From Bordetella bronchialis (GTDB lineage Bacteria; Pseudomonadota; Gammaproteobacteria; Burkholderiales; Burkholderiaceae_B): a stretch of DNA of 64,000 nt. The stretch covers positions 2,418,001 through 2,482,000 of the forward strand of contig NZ_CP016170.1 of the NCBI RefSeq assembly GCF_001676705.1, written 5' to 3'. A program made the translations under genes and the position numbers. Under the pieces are notes generated by a model. The model was not told the origin of the DNA. It ran no database searches and worked only from the letters and a program-made list of their open reading frames with translations. Shown in pieces: positions 27,000-35,748 of the stretch; the first letter of the stretch is position 1, and the number at the start of each line of letters is the position of its first letter.

Positions 27000-27479
27000 A
27001 TGCCCAGCAAGAACACCGTTTGCCTCTGGTACGACGGCACCGCCCTGGACGCCGCCAATTTCTACGCCGCGACATTTCCCGACAGCCGCGTCCTGGCGAC
27101 GCACATCGCGCCGGGCGACTATCCCGACGGCAGGCAGGGCAACATCCTGACGGTGGAATTCACGGTGATGGGCATTCCCTGCCTGGGGCTGAACGGCGGT
27201 CCGGCGTTCAGGCATAACGAGGCCTTCTCCTTCCAGGTCTCCACCGAGGACCAGGCCGAGACCGACCGCCTGTGGAACGCCATCGTGGGGAACGGTGGCC
27301 AGGAAAGCGCCTGCGGCTGGTGCAAGGACAAATGGGGCGTGTCCTGGCAGATCACGCCGCGCGCGCTCATCGAGGCGGTCACCGACCCCGACCGCGCCGC
27401 CGCCAAGCGGGCCTTCGACGCCATGATGGGCATGCGCAAGATCGATATCGCGGCCATCGAGGCGGCAAGGCGGGGTTGA
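27000..27479 (+). CDS. VOC superfamily protein, PhnB / 3-demethylubiquinone-methyltransferase-like
   Basis: A 159-residue protein: CLWYDGTALDAANFYAATFPDSRV at about 6-29, TVEFTVMGIPCLGLNGGP at about 51-68, and CGWCKDKWGVSWQITP at about 105-120. These are the hallmarks of the PhnB-like branch of the VOC fold, once misnamed 3-demethylubiquinone-9 3-methyltransferases. No methyltransferase (SAM) motif is present. The function of such proteins is unknown. ATG at 27000 has GAGGAG at seven bases. It is a single gene between the LysR gene and the convergent toxin-antitoxin operon. Confidence 0.87.
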   Translation: MPSKNTVCLWYDGTALDAANFYAATFPDSRVLATHIAPGDYPDGRQGNILTVEFTVMGIPCLGLNGGPAFRHNEAFSFQVSTEDQAETDRLWNAIVGNGGQESACGWCKDKWGVSWQITPRALIEAVTDPDRAAAKRAFDAMMGMRKIDIAAIEAARRG

Positions 27480-27506
27480 CTGGTTCGACGGCTGGATCGG
27501 TGACCG

Positions 27507-27980
27507 CTATCGGACCTGCTTCGCCGCCGCTACGAGCAGTCCGCCCCAGTCATCCGGCGGCTTGCCTCTTTCGAGCATTTTCCTGAAAACCCGATACGCG
27601 TCATCGTTGCTTTCATAAGCGCGCTTGGTCTCTTCATCGTTGACCCATGCGAAGACGATGATCCTGCTGGCGGCGTGATAGCGGAAGAACAGGCGGTACT
27701 GCTGGAAGAATTTGGCCCGGAACCAATGTTTGCGCTGCTCTCCCAAGGTTTCTCCTGGGCGGTATTCCGGCCGCGTCGGATCCTGCGGGATGATATCGAA
27801 GGCCAGGCGCACGATGGCCGCGAGGCGTTTCGTGGCATTCCGGCGCTGGTAGCCTGTCGGGTCCTTGCGCTGGAGCGCTTCGACCTGTTTCGCAAGATCT
27901 TCCAGTTGTGCCCGGAATAGGGGATGCAGATAGATCGTCCAACCGTGCGCCGTGACGGGCGCCTTCCCTTCACCTGTCAT
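27507..27980 (-). CDS. yhaV: type II toxin YhaV (ribosome-associated RNase)
   Basis: A 157-residue protein matching the YhaV pattern along its length: HGWTIYLHPLF at the start, KDPTGYQRRNATKRLAAIVRLAF in the middle, then HWFRAKFFQQYRLFFRYH, IIVFAWVNDEETKRAY and DAYRVFRKMLERGKPPDDW. YhaV is a RelE-superfamily endoribonuclease that cleaves mRNA on or off ribosomes and is neutralised by PrlF. Its start overlaps the prlF stop by four bases (ATGA), the normal antitoxin-first order. The ORF appears intact, so the toxin is probably active. Confidence 0.93.
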   Translation of the reverse strand: MTGEGKAPVTAHGWTIYLHPLFRAQLEDLAKQVEALQRKDPTGYQRRNATKRLAAIVRLAFDIIPQDPTRPEYRPGETLGEQRKHWFRAKFFQQYRLFFRYHAASRIIVFAWVNDEETKRAYESNDDAYRVFRKMLERGKPPDDWGGLLVAAAKQVR

Positions 27981-28309
27981 TCGTCATCAGGCGACAAGGC
28001 CGCATCGAGATCGATATCCGCGGCGCCCGCCGACGCCTCGCGCACCCTGGCCAACAGGTCCGCCGTCAAGGGCGTCAAACGTTCCGGATGTGCCGCAATG
28101 TCCCTCGCGAGGAAAGCCAGGAATGCTTCCAGGGCAGGGTCCGGCTCATCCATCGGCTCCCCGCGCGAGAGAATCACTTCGCCGTTCGCGCGGACGCTGT
28201 AATGGATTTTGTCGCGCTTTCTAAGGCCCAGGGCGCGCCGCACCGTCTCCGGTACCGTGGTCTGGTAGCGGTCGGTAAGCGAGGATTCGACTTCCAAGGT
28301 AGTCGTCAT
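27977..28309 (-). CDS. prlF: type II antitoxin PrlF (SohA), AbrB-like
   Basis: A 110-residue antitoxin. The N-terminal AbrB/SpoVT-like DNA-binding swapped hairpin reads VESSLTDRYQTTVPETVRRALGLRKRDKIHYSV (region about 7-38). The C-terminal LEAFLAFLARDIAAHPERLTPLT and DIDLDAALSPDDE segments match the PrlF toxin-binding tail. It binds YhaV and autoregulates the operon as a complex. A 20-bp perfect palindrome 46 bp upstream is the likely operator. Confidence 0.93.
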   Translation of the reverse strand: MTTTLEVESSLTDRYQTTVPETVRRALGLRKRDKIHYSVRANGEVILSRGEPMDEPDPALEAFLAFLARDIAAHPERLTPLTADLLARVREASAGAADIDLDAALSPDDE

Positions 28310-28340
28310 GGTCAGATCCTGTGGGCGAAAGGTGCTCCGC

Positions 28341-28378
28341 TGAGGTGAACAGTATGGTAATGCAATTGCATTACCTCA
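28341..28378. promoter_or_regulatory. PrlF-YhaV operator: 20-bp palindrome nested in an outer inverted repeat
   Basis: GGTAATGCAATTGCATTACC (28356-28375) is a perfect 20-bp palindrome, and TGAGGT (28341-28346) pairs with ACCTCA (28373-28378). The A/T-rich core stands out from the surrounding GC-rich DNA. It sits just upstream of prlF and of the divergent ATPase gene, where an AbrB-type autorepressor would bind. Confidence 0.75.
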
Positions 28379-28525
28379 GTCAAGCCCGCCACGACGCTTG
28401 TGATTCATATCAAAGGGGGACTGGACTTGCCGGCTACATTGATAGGCGTCCTCATGCGAGCCCGGGGCGCTTCGTGACCGCATCGCGTGCCGCCCTTTGC
28501 CCGGCCTCTTGCGGAATTCCACGCC

Positions 28526-30814
28526 ATGCCGCGCTTGCTGCGAACTACCGACGCCGTCTTGCTGATCCTTTCGGCGTCGACACTGGCCGCGGGCCTGATC
28601 TCTTGGGCCGCGGGCAGCCGCGCCTTCGCGCATGGGTTCTGGGTCGCGGGCGCGGCGCCGGTTCTCGCCTTCCTTTCCGTTTCTATCGTGCAGGCGCTGC
28701 GTCGCCATGAGACCGGCGTGGACGTGCTCGCATGGCTGGCCATCGCGCTCGCCCTGGGATTGGATCAATCGCTTGCCGCGGCCGTGATCGCGCTGATGCT
28801 GTCGACGGGGCGCGCGCTGGAGCGATACGCCGAGGATCGCGCGCAACGCGAGATGACGGCCTTGCTGCGTCATGCGCCGCAGGAAGCTACCCGCCACGAG
28901 GCGGGAGAGTGGCGCCGCGTGGCGCTCGATGCCGTCGGCATGGGCGACCGCCTGCTGGTCCGTTCGGGCGACGTCGTACCCGTGGACGGCACGCTTTGCG
29001 GCCAGGCCGAGCTGGACGAATCTTCCTTGACGGGGGAATCGGCGATCCAGCGGCGCGCGGCCGGCGCAGCGGTGCGCAGCGGCGTACTGAATGCCGGCGC
29101 GCCCTTCGAAATGGTGGCCGCCGCTACCGCCGGCGACAGTACCTTCGCCGGCATCGTGCGCATGGTGCGCACCGCGCGGCAGGAGCGCAGCCCCGCAGCG
29201 CGGCTGGCCGACCGCTATGCGTCGGGCTTCGTGGTGGCGGCGCTGGCCATCGCGGCGGGCAGTTGGGCCTGGACGAACGATTCGATGCGGGCGCTGGCGG
29301 TGCTGGTCGTCGCGACGCCCTGTCCGCTGATCCTTGCCGTTCCCGTGGCCATCGTCTCCGGCATCTCGCGCTGCGCCAGGCGCGGTGTGCTCGTCAAAAG
29401 CGGCGGGGCGCTGGAGCGGCTCGCCAGGGCGGCCACCTTGTTCTTCGATAAGACCGGTACATTGACCAGCGGTCGCGCGCGCCTGGTGGCGATCGAGGCC
29501 GCGCCCGGCGTGCAGGCCGAAACCGTCCTGCGGCTGGCTGCTTCCCTGGGGCAGGCCTCGGCGCATGTCATCTCCGAGGCGGTGACCGTCGCCGCGCGGG
29601 AACGCGGCCTGGTCTTGTCGCAGCCGTCGGCGATCGTCGAGCATCCGGGCGAAGGCGTCTCCGGCACGGTATCGGGCCGCTCCGTATCGATGGGCGGGTA
29701 TGCCTATGTGGCCCGGGCCGCGGCGCCGGCGGCGTGGAGCAAGGACTTCCTGCGGCGCGTGGGTTACGAAGGGGCGGCCGCCGTGTTCGTACGCGCCGAT
29801 GGTGAAATGATCGGGGCGCTCCAGCTTGCCGACGAGATCCGCTTGGAAACGCCGCGCGCCTTGCGCATGCTGCGTCAAGAGGGCATCCGGCGCCTGATCA
29901 TGCTGACGGGCGACCGGCGCGACGTCGCGCAGACATTGGGCGGGATGCTGGGAGTGACGGACGTGCGCGCGGAGCAGACCCCGTCGGACAAGCTCGCGGC
30001 CATCGAGACCGCGCGCAAGGACGGCCCGGTCGTCATGGTTGGCGATGGCATCAACGACGCACCCGCGCTTGCCGCCGCGGACGTCGGCATCGCCATGGGG
30101 GCCAGGGGCGCTGCGGCGTCCTCCGAGGCGGCCGATGTCGTGCTGTTGGCGGACCGCCTGGACAGGATCGTCGATGCCGTCCGCGTGGCGCGCCGCGCGC
30201 GGCGTATCGCCGTGCAAAGCGTGGCGGCGGGCATGGCGCTCTCGGTGCTGGCGATGATCGCGGCCGCCGGGGGCTATCTGCCGCCTGTATGGGGCGCGCT
30301 GCTGCAGGAGCTGATCGACGTGGCCGTCATCCTGAATGCCCTGCGCGTGCTGCGCGTCAAGACAGCGATCCAAGGCCGCCTGTCGTCGTCGGAGGCGGCA
30401 AGCCTGAGGGCGAGCCACACTGAACTGGATGCGTTGATGGGGCGCATCCGCCGCCTTGCCGACGAATTACCCACCTTGCCGAAGCAGGCGGTGGCCGGCG
30501 CGCTGGCGGATATGCATGCATCCCTGGTTCGCGAACTGCTTCCCCACGAAAGGCGCGACGATGCGGAGGTCTATCCCCAGCTGACGCGCCTGCTTGGCGG
30601 GGAAGACCCGCTGGGTACGATGAGCACCGCGCACCGGGAGATATTCCGTGTAACCGCCATGCTGGGCAAGATGGCCGCCGATATTCCGCCCGGTGGGCCG
30701 GATGCGGACCGTCTGCGCGAATTCCAGCGCCTGTTGTATGGACTGGACGCGATCGTCCGCTTGCACTGCGCGCAGGAAAACGAGCTTTTCCATGCATTGA
30801 GCGAGGCGGCATGA
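28526..30814 (+). CDS. P1B-5-type metal-transporting ATPase with C-terminal hemerythrin domain (Nia-like)
   Basis: A 762-residue P-type ATPase. The metal-site motif is ATPCPLILAVPVAIVSG (T264-P-C-P), the mark of the P1B-5 subgroup. The phosphorylated Asp is D308 in DKTGTLTSG, the actuator loop is DESSLTGES at about 166-174 and the hinge is GDGINDAP at 506-513. There is no N-terminal metal-binding CxxC domain. Residues from about 630 form a hemerythrin-like four-helix domain: LLPHERRDDAEVYPQL, TAHREIF and LHCAQENELF supply HxxE/HxxxE-type iron ligands. Characterised P1B-5 pumps such as rhizobial Nia export Ni and Fe and carry the same di-iron domain. The ATG at 28526 was chosen over a GTG 13 codons upstream. 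The gene is divergent from prlF. Confidence 0.9.
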   Translation: MPRLLRTTDAVLLILSASTLAAGLISWAAGSRAFAHGFWVAGAAPVLAFLSVSIVQALRRHETGVDVLAWLAIALALGLDQSLAAAVIALMLSTGRALERYAEDRAQREMTALLRHAPQEATRHEAGEWRRVALDAVGMGDRLLVRSGDVVPVDGTLCGQAELDESSLTGESAIQRRAAGAAVRSGVLNAGAPFEMVAAATAGDSTFAGIVRMVRTARQERSPAARLADRYASGFVVAALAIAAGSWAWTNDSMRALAVLVVATPCPLILAVPVAIVSGISRCARRGVLVKSGGALERLARAATLFFDKTGTLTSGRARLVAIEAAPGVQAETVLRLAASLGQASAHVISEAVTVAARERGLVLSQPSAIVEHPGEGVSGTVSGRSVSMGGYAYVARAAAPAAWSKDFLRRVGYEGAAAVFVRADGEMIGALQLADEIRLETPRALRMLRQEGIRRLIMLTGDRRDVAQTLGGMLGVTDVRAEQTPSDKLAAIETARKDGPVVMVGDGINDAPALAAADVGIAMGARGAAASSEAADVVLLADRLDRIVDAVRVARRARRIAVQSVAAGMALSVLAMIAAAGGYLPPVWGALLQELIDVAVILNALRVLRVKTAIQGRLSSSEAASLRASHTELDALMGRIRRLADELPTLPKQAVAGALADMHASLVRELLPHERRDDAEVYPQLTRLLGGEDPLGTMSTAHREIFRVTAMLGKMAADIPPGGPDADRLREFQRLLYGLDAIVRLHCAQENELFHALSEAA

Positions 30815-30854
30815 CCTTCGGGCCGATGCCGCCAACACTGCGTCGGACAGGGCG

Positions 30855-31835
30855 CTATTTCGCCTGTTGCAGGCTCTGCTTCAGGCCCGTCTGCTCGGCA
30901 GCCGTGCGGGAGGCATCCAGTTTTTTGGCGATGACGGCCTTGAACTCGCTGGGCGAATTGCCGGTGGGAATGAAGCCCATGGACAGGAATTTTTCCCCGA
31001 GCTTGGGATCGCGCAAGGCATCCATGAGGGCGGCATTCAGCGCGGCCGTCAGGTTGGCCGGCATTCCCTTGGGGCCCGCCATGCCGTAGAAAAAGGTGCT
31101 TTCCAGGCCGGGAACCGCTTCCGACAGTGTCGGGACATCGGGCAGGCCGGCCCAGCGGGTGGTCGATCCCACCGCGATCGCCCGGGCCGCGCCGCTCTTG
31201 ATATAGGGAAGCGCCACGCCCAGCGGCAGCACCAGCATGTCCACGTGGCCCGCGATCAGATCGGTCAAGGCGGGGCCCGTGCCGGGATAGCCGATGATCG
31301 CCGTCTTCACACCCGCGGCGGCCTCGATACGCAGGCTATCCAGGTGCATGCCGCCGCCCGAGACTACCGCGAAGTTCAGTTTGCCCGGATTCTTCTTGGC
31401 GTAGGAGATGAAATCGCCGAAGGTCTTGATGGGCACCGACGGGTTCACGACCAGCACCGTGCCGCCGGACGCGATCTGGCCCACATGGTCGAAATCCTTC
31501 ACCAGGTCGTAGCCCAGATCGTCGCGCACCGCGGCGTTGCCCACATCGGAGTCGGTCCAGATGCCCAGGGTGTAGCCATCCGGGGCGGCGCTTTTCAGGT
31601 CGCGGATGCCGAGCACGCCCGTGCCGCCCGGGCGATTCTTCACGATGACCTGCTGGCCCCACTTGCGGGACAGGACTTCCGCCAGGCTCCGTGCCACGGT
31701 GTCGGTGCCCCCGCCCGGGGCATAGCCGACGATCAGCGTGACCGGGCGGGTCGGGAAATCGGCGGCATGCGCGGCCGGCAAAAGCAATGCGAGGGCGGCC
31801 CACAGGCTCATGGATAAACGGACGATCGGCTTCAT
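30855..31835 (-). CDS. tripartite tricarboxylate transporter-type substrate-binding protein (Bug/TctC)
   Basis: A 326-residue secreted binding protein: signal peptide MKPIVRLSMSLWAALALLLPAAHA, then RPVTLIVGYAPGGGTDTVAR and VIVKNRPGGTGVLG, the Bug ligand-loop motifs. Start has AGGAGGAAGACAA upstream. It is convergent with the metal ATPase gene and divergent from the monooxygenase-SDR operon. The shared 419-bp intergenic region carries duplicated operator-like elements, so both units may answer to the same regulator. The ligand could be the monooxygenase substrate (a cyclic ketone, for example), which is inference. Confidence 0.93.
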   Translation of the reverse strand: MKPIVRLSMSLWAALALLLPAAHAADFPTRPVTLIVGYAPGGGTDTVARSLAEVLSRKWGQQVIVKNRPGGTGVLGIRDLKSAAPDGYTLGIWTDSDVGNAAVRDDLGYDLVKDFDHVGQIASGGTVLVVNPSVPIKTFGDFISYAKKNPGKLNFAVVSGGGMHLDSLRIEAAAGVKTAIIGYPGTGPALTDLIAGHVDMLVLPLGVALPYIKSGAARAIAVGSTTRWAGLPDVPTLSEAVPGLESTFFYGMAGPKGMPANLTAALNAALMDALRDPKLGEKFLSMGFIPTGNSPSEFKAVIAKKLDASRTAAEQTGLKQSLQQAK

Positions 31836-31950
31836 TTGTCTTCCTCCTTGGGGGCAGGTCGCGGTGCCGGCTTTGTCTGGTGTCTGCGGCTTTCTCGGGC
31901 CTGTTCGACGGACTATACAAAAAAACGACTGAACGTCAAAGAAAATAATT

Positions 31951-31966
31951 GTTCTCTATAGAAGAC
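31951..31966. promoter_or_regulatory. 16-bp element, copy 1 (GTTCTCTATAGAAGAC)
   Basis: Matches copy 2 at 15 of 16 positions and is partly dyad-symmetric (TTCT-N4-AGAA). It lies 116 bp before the Bug gene start. Confidence 0.6.
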
Positions 31967-32096
31967 GAACGGGCCGCCACAGGCCGATCCCGGCGACGCG
32001 GGTCATTCTTTCGGACGAGAATGTCGTCCAATCGCGGGCTTCGCGATAGTCGTGGAGCGGCTCCGAGTCACGCCATCACGCCCGCGTCGTAACGTC

Positions 32097-32112
32097 GTTC
32101 TGTATAGAAGAC
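32097..32112. promoter_or_regulatory. 16-bp element, copy 2 (GTTCTGTATAGAAGAC)
   Basis: Second copy in the same orientation, 146 bp from copy 1 (about 14 helical turns). It is 143 bp upstream of the monooxygenase start. The nearby IclR regulator is the most likely ligand. Confidence 0.6.
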
Positions 32113-32254
32113 ATGGGTATGCTATTGCATACGGTACGCGATTGCCATACGATGGATGCCGACGCACTTTCCGGCCCTTGCAGAGCGCGCATCCACGGCG
32201 TCATGCGCGCTGCGTCAGCCTGGACCGGCGTTCATGGTTACCCGAGGAGGAGAC

Positions 32255-33943
32255 ATGTCCCAGCCCCATCCATTCCCACGGCATGCGCAAGCCAAGGCCG
32301 AGCCCGAGCCCCAGCCGGAGCGCGTCGACGTCCTGATCGTCGGCGCGGGCTTCGGCGGGCTTTACGCCATCTATCGGATGCGCGAGCTCGGGCTGCGGGT
32401 GCGCTGCATCGAAGCGGCAAGCGGGGTGGGCGGTACCTGGTTCTGGAATCGCTATCCGGGCGCGCGCTGCGATGTGGAAAGCCTGGATTACTCCTACTCT
32501 TTCTCGAACGCCTTGCAGCAGGAATGGAGCTGGTCGCACCGGTACGCCGAGCAGCCGGAAATCCTGGCGTATCTGAATCACGTGGCGGACCGGTTCGATC
32601 TGCGGCAGCACATCCGCTTCGAAACCCGGGTCGCTTCCATGCGCTGGGACGAAGCGCGGGAGACCTGGGAAGTCCGCACCGACCATGGCCCCACGGTGCA
32701 GGCCCGCTACTGCATCATGGCCAGCGGCAATCTGTCGGCGCCGCGTGTCCCGGACATCCCGGGCATCGAGCGTTTCCAAGGCGAATGGCACCATTCGGCC
32801 CGGTGGCCGGAACAGGGCGTGGACTTCAGCGGCAAGCGCGTGGCGCTGATCGGCACGGGTGCCACGGGCGTGCAGATGCTGCCCAAGATCGCGGCGCAGG
32901 CCAGCTTCGTGACGGTCTTTCAGCGCACCGCGAATTTCAGCGTGCCCGCGCGCAACTATCCCATGCCGGAACACGAAGAGCGGGAACAGAAGGCCAACTA
33001 TCCCGCGCTACGCAAAGCCGCGCGCAAGCAGGCATCCGGCATGTCGCGCGTCGCGATCCCCACCCAATCCGCGCTCGACCTATCCCCTGAAGAGCGCCTG
33101 CGCCTGTACGAACAGTTGTGGGCGAAGGGAGGAAGCGCGCGCATGATGGGCGCGTTCACCGACCTGCTGCGCAACGAAGAGGCGAACGAAAGCCTGGCGT
33201 CCTTCGTGCGCGAGAAGATCCGCGCCATCGTCAAGGACCCGGAAACGGCGGAAATCCTTACGCCGCGCGATCACCCCATCGGCTCGCGGCGCCTGTGCGT
33301 GGACACCGATTACTACGAGACCTTCAACCGGGATAACGTCAAGCTGGTCGACGTCCGCCGCACCCCTATCCAGGAGATCACGGAAAAGGGTTTGCGTACC
33401 ACCGATGCCGAATACGAAGTGGACATCATTGCCTTCGCGACGGGATTCGACGCGATGACGGGCGCGCTGAACGAGATCGAGATCGCCGGACGCGGCGGCG
33501 AACGTCTGGGCCATAAGTGGCGGGCAGGGCCGGCCACTTATCTGGGTCTCATGGTGCACGGCTTTCCGAACATGTTCCTGGTGACCGGCCCGGGCAGCCC
33601 ATCGGTCAAGGCGAATATGGTCACGGCCATCGAGCAGCACATCGAATGGATCGGCGATTGCCTGACCTATCTGGACGACAACGGCATCGCCACCATAGAG
33701 CCCACCGCGCAAGCAGAGGACGCGTGGGTGCGGCATGTTAACGAAGTCGCCAACGGCACCCTGTTCCCCAAGGCGACGAACTCCTGGTATGTCGGCGCGA
33801 ATATCCCCGGCAAGCCGCGCGTGTTCATGCCTTATGTCGCGGGCCTTCCCGCCTATATCAAGATATGCGAAGAGGTGGTCGCGGACGGCTACCGTGGCTT
33901 CGACCTGCGCAAAAACCCAGTGGCGATGGAGGCAAGGCGATGA
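32255..33943 (+). CDS. flavin-containing monooxygenase, Baeyer-Villiger type
   Basis: A 562-residue FAD/NADPH enzyme: FAD Rossmann motif GAGFGG at about 30-35, the Baeyer-Villiger fingerprint FQGEWHHSARWP at 174-185 (a full match to F-X-G-X3-H-X3-W-P) and the NADPH loop GTGATG at about 200-205. Such enzymes insert an oxygen next to a ketone to form esters or lactones in the cytosol. Length and the C-terminal ANIPGKPRVFMPYVAG segment are typical of cyclohexanone/phenylacetone-type monooxygenases. ATG at 32255 has GAGGAGGAG at five bases. It overlaps the following SDR gene (ATGA), so the two are coupled. Confidence 0.93.
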   Translation: MSQPHPFPRHAQAKAEPEPQPERVDVLIVGAGFGGLYAIYRMRELGLRVRCIEAASGVGGTWFWNRYPGARCDVESLDYSYSFSNALQQEWSWSHRYAEQPEILAYLNHVADRFDLRQHIRFETRVASMRWDEARETWEVRTDHGPTVQARYCIMASGNLSAPRVPDIPGIERFQGEWHHSARWPEQGVDFSGKRVALIGTGATGVQMLPKIAAQASFVTVFQRTANFSVPARNYPMPEHEEREQKANYPALRKAARKQASGMSRVAIPTQSALDLSPEERLRLYEQLWAKGGSARMMGAFTDLLRNEEANESLASFVREKIRAIVKDPETAEILTPRDHPIGSRRLCVDTDYYETFNRDNVKLVDVRRTPIQEITEKGLRTTDAEYEVDIIAFATGFDAMTGALNEIEIAGRGGERLGHKWRAGPATYLGLMVHGFPNMFLVTGPGSPSVKANMVTAIEQHIEWIGDCLTYLDDNGIATIEPTAQAEDAWVRHVNEVANGTLFPKATNSWYVGANIPGKPRVFMPYVAGLPAYIKICEEVVADGYRGFDLRKNPVAMEARR

Positions 33944-34698
33944 AGCCGGATAACGTTCTGGTCGTGGGTGGCGCGTCGGGAATCGGGCTGGAGGCGGCGC
34001 GCCATTTTCTTGCGGAAGGCGCGGCGGTCACCATTGTGGACGCCAACGCCGAGAAGCTCGCGCAGGCCGAGCATACCCTTGCGTCGTCGGCGGGGCGCCT
34101 GCTGGCACTGGCCGCCGATGTCAGGGACCGCGATGGCCTGCGCCGTGCCTTCGAGCAAGGCGCGAGCCGTCACGGTGGCATCGACGCCCTGGTTTTCACG
34201 GCGGGCGTGCTGCTTCCCGCCACGCTGGCCGACATGACGGACGAGGCCTACGACCTGACATTCGATGTGAACGCCAAAGGCTTCTGGCGCTGCGCGCAGG
34301 CGGCGATGCCTTATTTCCCGGAAAGCGGCGGATCCATTGTCGCCATCTCGTCGTCGGCGGGGCTGCGTCCGAAGGCGGGCAACGGCGCTTACGCGGCATC
34401 CAAGGTCGCGCTCCAGTTCCTGGCGCGCACGCTGGCGCTGGAAGCCGCGCATCGGCGCATACGGGTGAACTGCATTTGTCCCAGCATGCTCAAGACCCCG
34501 ATGACGGAAAAATTCGTCTCCGGCCCCGCGCCGGCGGGCTTCCGGCTGACGGCGACCACGCCGCTGGGCCGCCTGTGCACCGAGGCCGACGTCGTGCGGG
34601 TCGTGGCGTTCCTGTGCTCGGAAGCGGCATCGTTCGTGACGGGCGCCACCATCGCGGTGGATGGAGGATCGACGGCGGGCGTGCCCCTCGTGTCGTGA
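33940..34698 (+). CDS. SDR family oxidoreductase
   Basis: A 252-residue short-chain dehydrogenase: cofactor loop VVGGASGIGLEAARHF at about 7-22, FTAGVLLP, catalytic Ser in ISSSAGL at about 137-143, YAASK at about 150-154 (Tyr/Lys) and the closing AVDGGSTAG. The acidic pattern after beta-strand 2 (VDANAEKL) favours NAD. Its start overlaps the monooxygenase stop by four bases. It likely oxidises an alcohol to the ketone taken by the monooxygenase, or handles a product alcohol. The IclR gene follows 195 bp downstream. Confidence 0.92.
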   Translation: MKPDNVLVVGGASGIGLEAARHFLAEGAAVTIVDANAEKLAQAEHTLASSAGRLLALAADVRDRDGLRRAFEQGASRHGGIDALVFTAGVLLPATLADMTDEAYDLTFDVNAKGFWRCAQAAMPYFPESGGSIVAISSSAGLRPKAGNGAYAASKVALQFLARTLALEAAHRRIRVNCICPSMLKTPMTEKFVSGPAPAGFRLTATTPLGRLCTEADVVRVVAFLCSEAASFVTGATIAVDGGSTAGVPLVS

Positions 34699-34893
34699 TG
34701 GCGCGCGCATCCACCGCGCCGGACGAGCGTGGTTTTCCGTGGCGCAAGCGCTGTCCCGCGGCCGGGGGCCGGCCTCGCCGGAAGTATCATATGTCGCCTG
34801 CGCCCAGGGAGTTCCCTGGTGGAATATCGTGGCCGCTCGATGCCACCGCCACGTCGCCGCTTGCAAACGACGCTGTGATAGGAATGATTCATC

Positions 34894-35748
34894 GTGAGTA
34901 CTGAGTACGGGATCCAGGCTGACTCGCCACCGAACAAGCCCGATCGTTCCGGAACCGCCCGGCACGCGGAAGGCGGCGAGCGCGTGGTGGGGAAACCGGT
35001 GGGGGCCATCGTTTCCGGGCTGGCGGTGCTGCGCGCGCTGCACCGGGCGCAGCGTCCCCAGCGGGCCAGCGAAGTCGCGCGTGAAACCGGCCTGCATCGC
35101 GGGACGGCGTTCAATATCCTGCGAACGTTCCAGCGCGAAGGCCTGGTCGCCTATAACGAACGCGAACAGACCTACAGCATAGGCATCATGGTCCTGGAGC
35201 TGGCGCATGGCGTGCTGCGCACCAGCGGGCTGCTCGACGTCGTCAGGCCGGAAATGTTCTCGCTGGCCGAACGCGTGGGCGTCACCGTCGCGCTGGCCAA
35301 GGTCGAGAAAACCTACGATCTGGTGCTGCTGGACTTCGTCGGCGGCGGCTTTCGCGTGGACAGCTATTTCAGCGTGGGCCGCCGGTCGCCGCCTTTTTCC
35401 GGCGCCTCGGGCCTGGTCATGGCCGCATTTTCCGGCGCCACGCCGGAACGGGTCCAGGCTGCATATGGCCAGACCGAATGGTTCCGGCGCCCGTCCTTCG
35501 AGGAATATGTCGAACGTATCGAAGCGACGCGGGCGCGCGGCTACGCGCTGGACTGCGGTGACAGAAGGCGCGGGCTGACGCAGATCGCCGTGCCGATATT
35601 CGCCCAGGCAGGACCATTGGCCCTGGTACTGACGGCCGTGAATTTCAGCTACACGATGACGGAGCAGAAGATCGCCGAAGTCGCGGAAGCGATGCTGGCC
35701 TTCGCCGACCGGATGTCCCCGGAGCTGGGGCGGCTGCGGCTCGATTAG
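34894..35748 (+). CDS. IclR family transcriptional regulator
   Basis: A 284-residue regulator with a 30-residue extension, then an IclR HTH (about 42-105: VSGLAVLRALHRAQRPQRASEVARETGLHRGTAFNILRTF region) and an effector domain with GRRSPPFSGASG and CGDRRRGLTQIAVPIF. Start is GTG at 34894 preceded by AGGAA at about nine bases. It lies directly downstream of the monooxygenase-SDR pair and probably regulates that operon, and perhaps the divergent Bug gene, through the duplicated 16-bp elements. Confidence 0.9.
   Translation: MSTEYGIQADSPPNKPDRSGTARHAEGGERVVGKPVGAIVSGLAVLRALHRAQRPQRASEVARETGLHRGTAFNILRTFQREGLVAYNEREQTYSIGIMVLELAHGVLRTSGLLDVVRPEMFSLAERVGVTVALAKVEKTYDLVLLDFVGGGFRVDSYFSVGRRSPPFSGASGLVMAAFSGATPERVQAAYGQTEWFRRPSFEEYVERIEATRARGYALDCGDRRRGLTQIAVPIFAQAGPLALVLTAVNFSYTMTEQKIAEVAEAMLAFADRMSPELGRLRLD

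Larger units (their letters stand above)
31836..32254. other. 419-bp divergent intergenic region, Bug gene / monooxygenase operon
   Basis: No gene is visible. The left half (31905-31965) is strongly A/T-rich and must hold a promoter. Two near-identical 16-bp elements (31951 and 32097) are described separately. The A/T-rich segment and the repeats suggest regulation in both directions. Confidence 0.55.

Noticed and set aside
27000..27479. 3-demethylubiquinone 3-methyltransferase
   Set aside because: The family label is historical; the sequence shows a VOC/PhnB-like fold and no SAM-binding motif.
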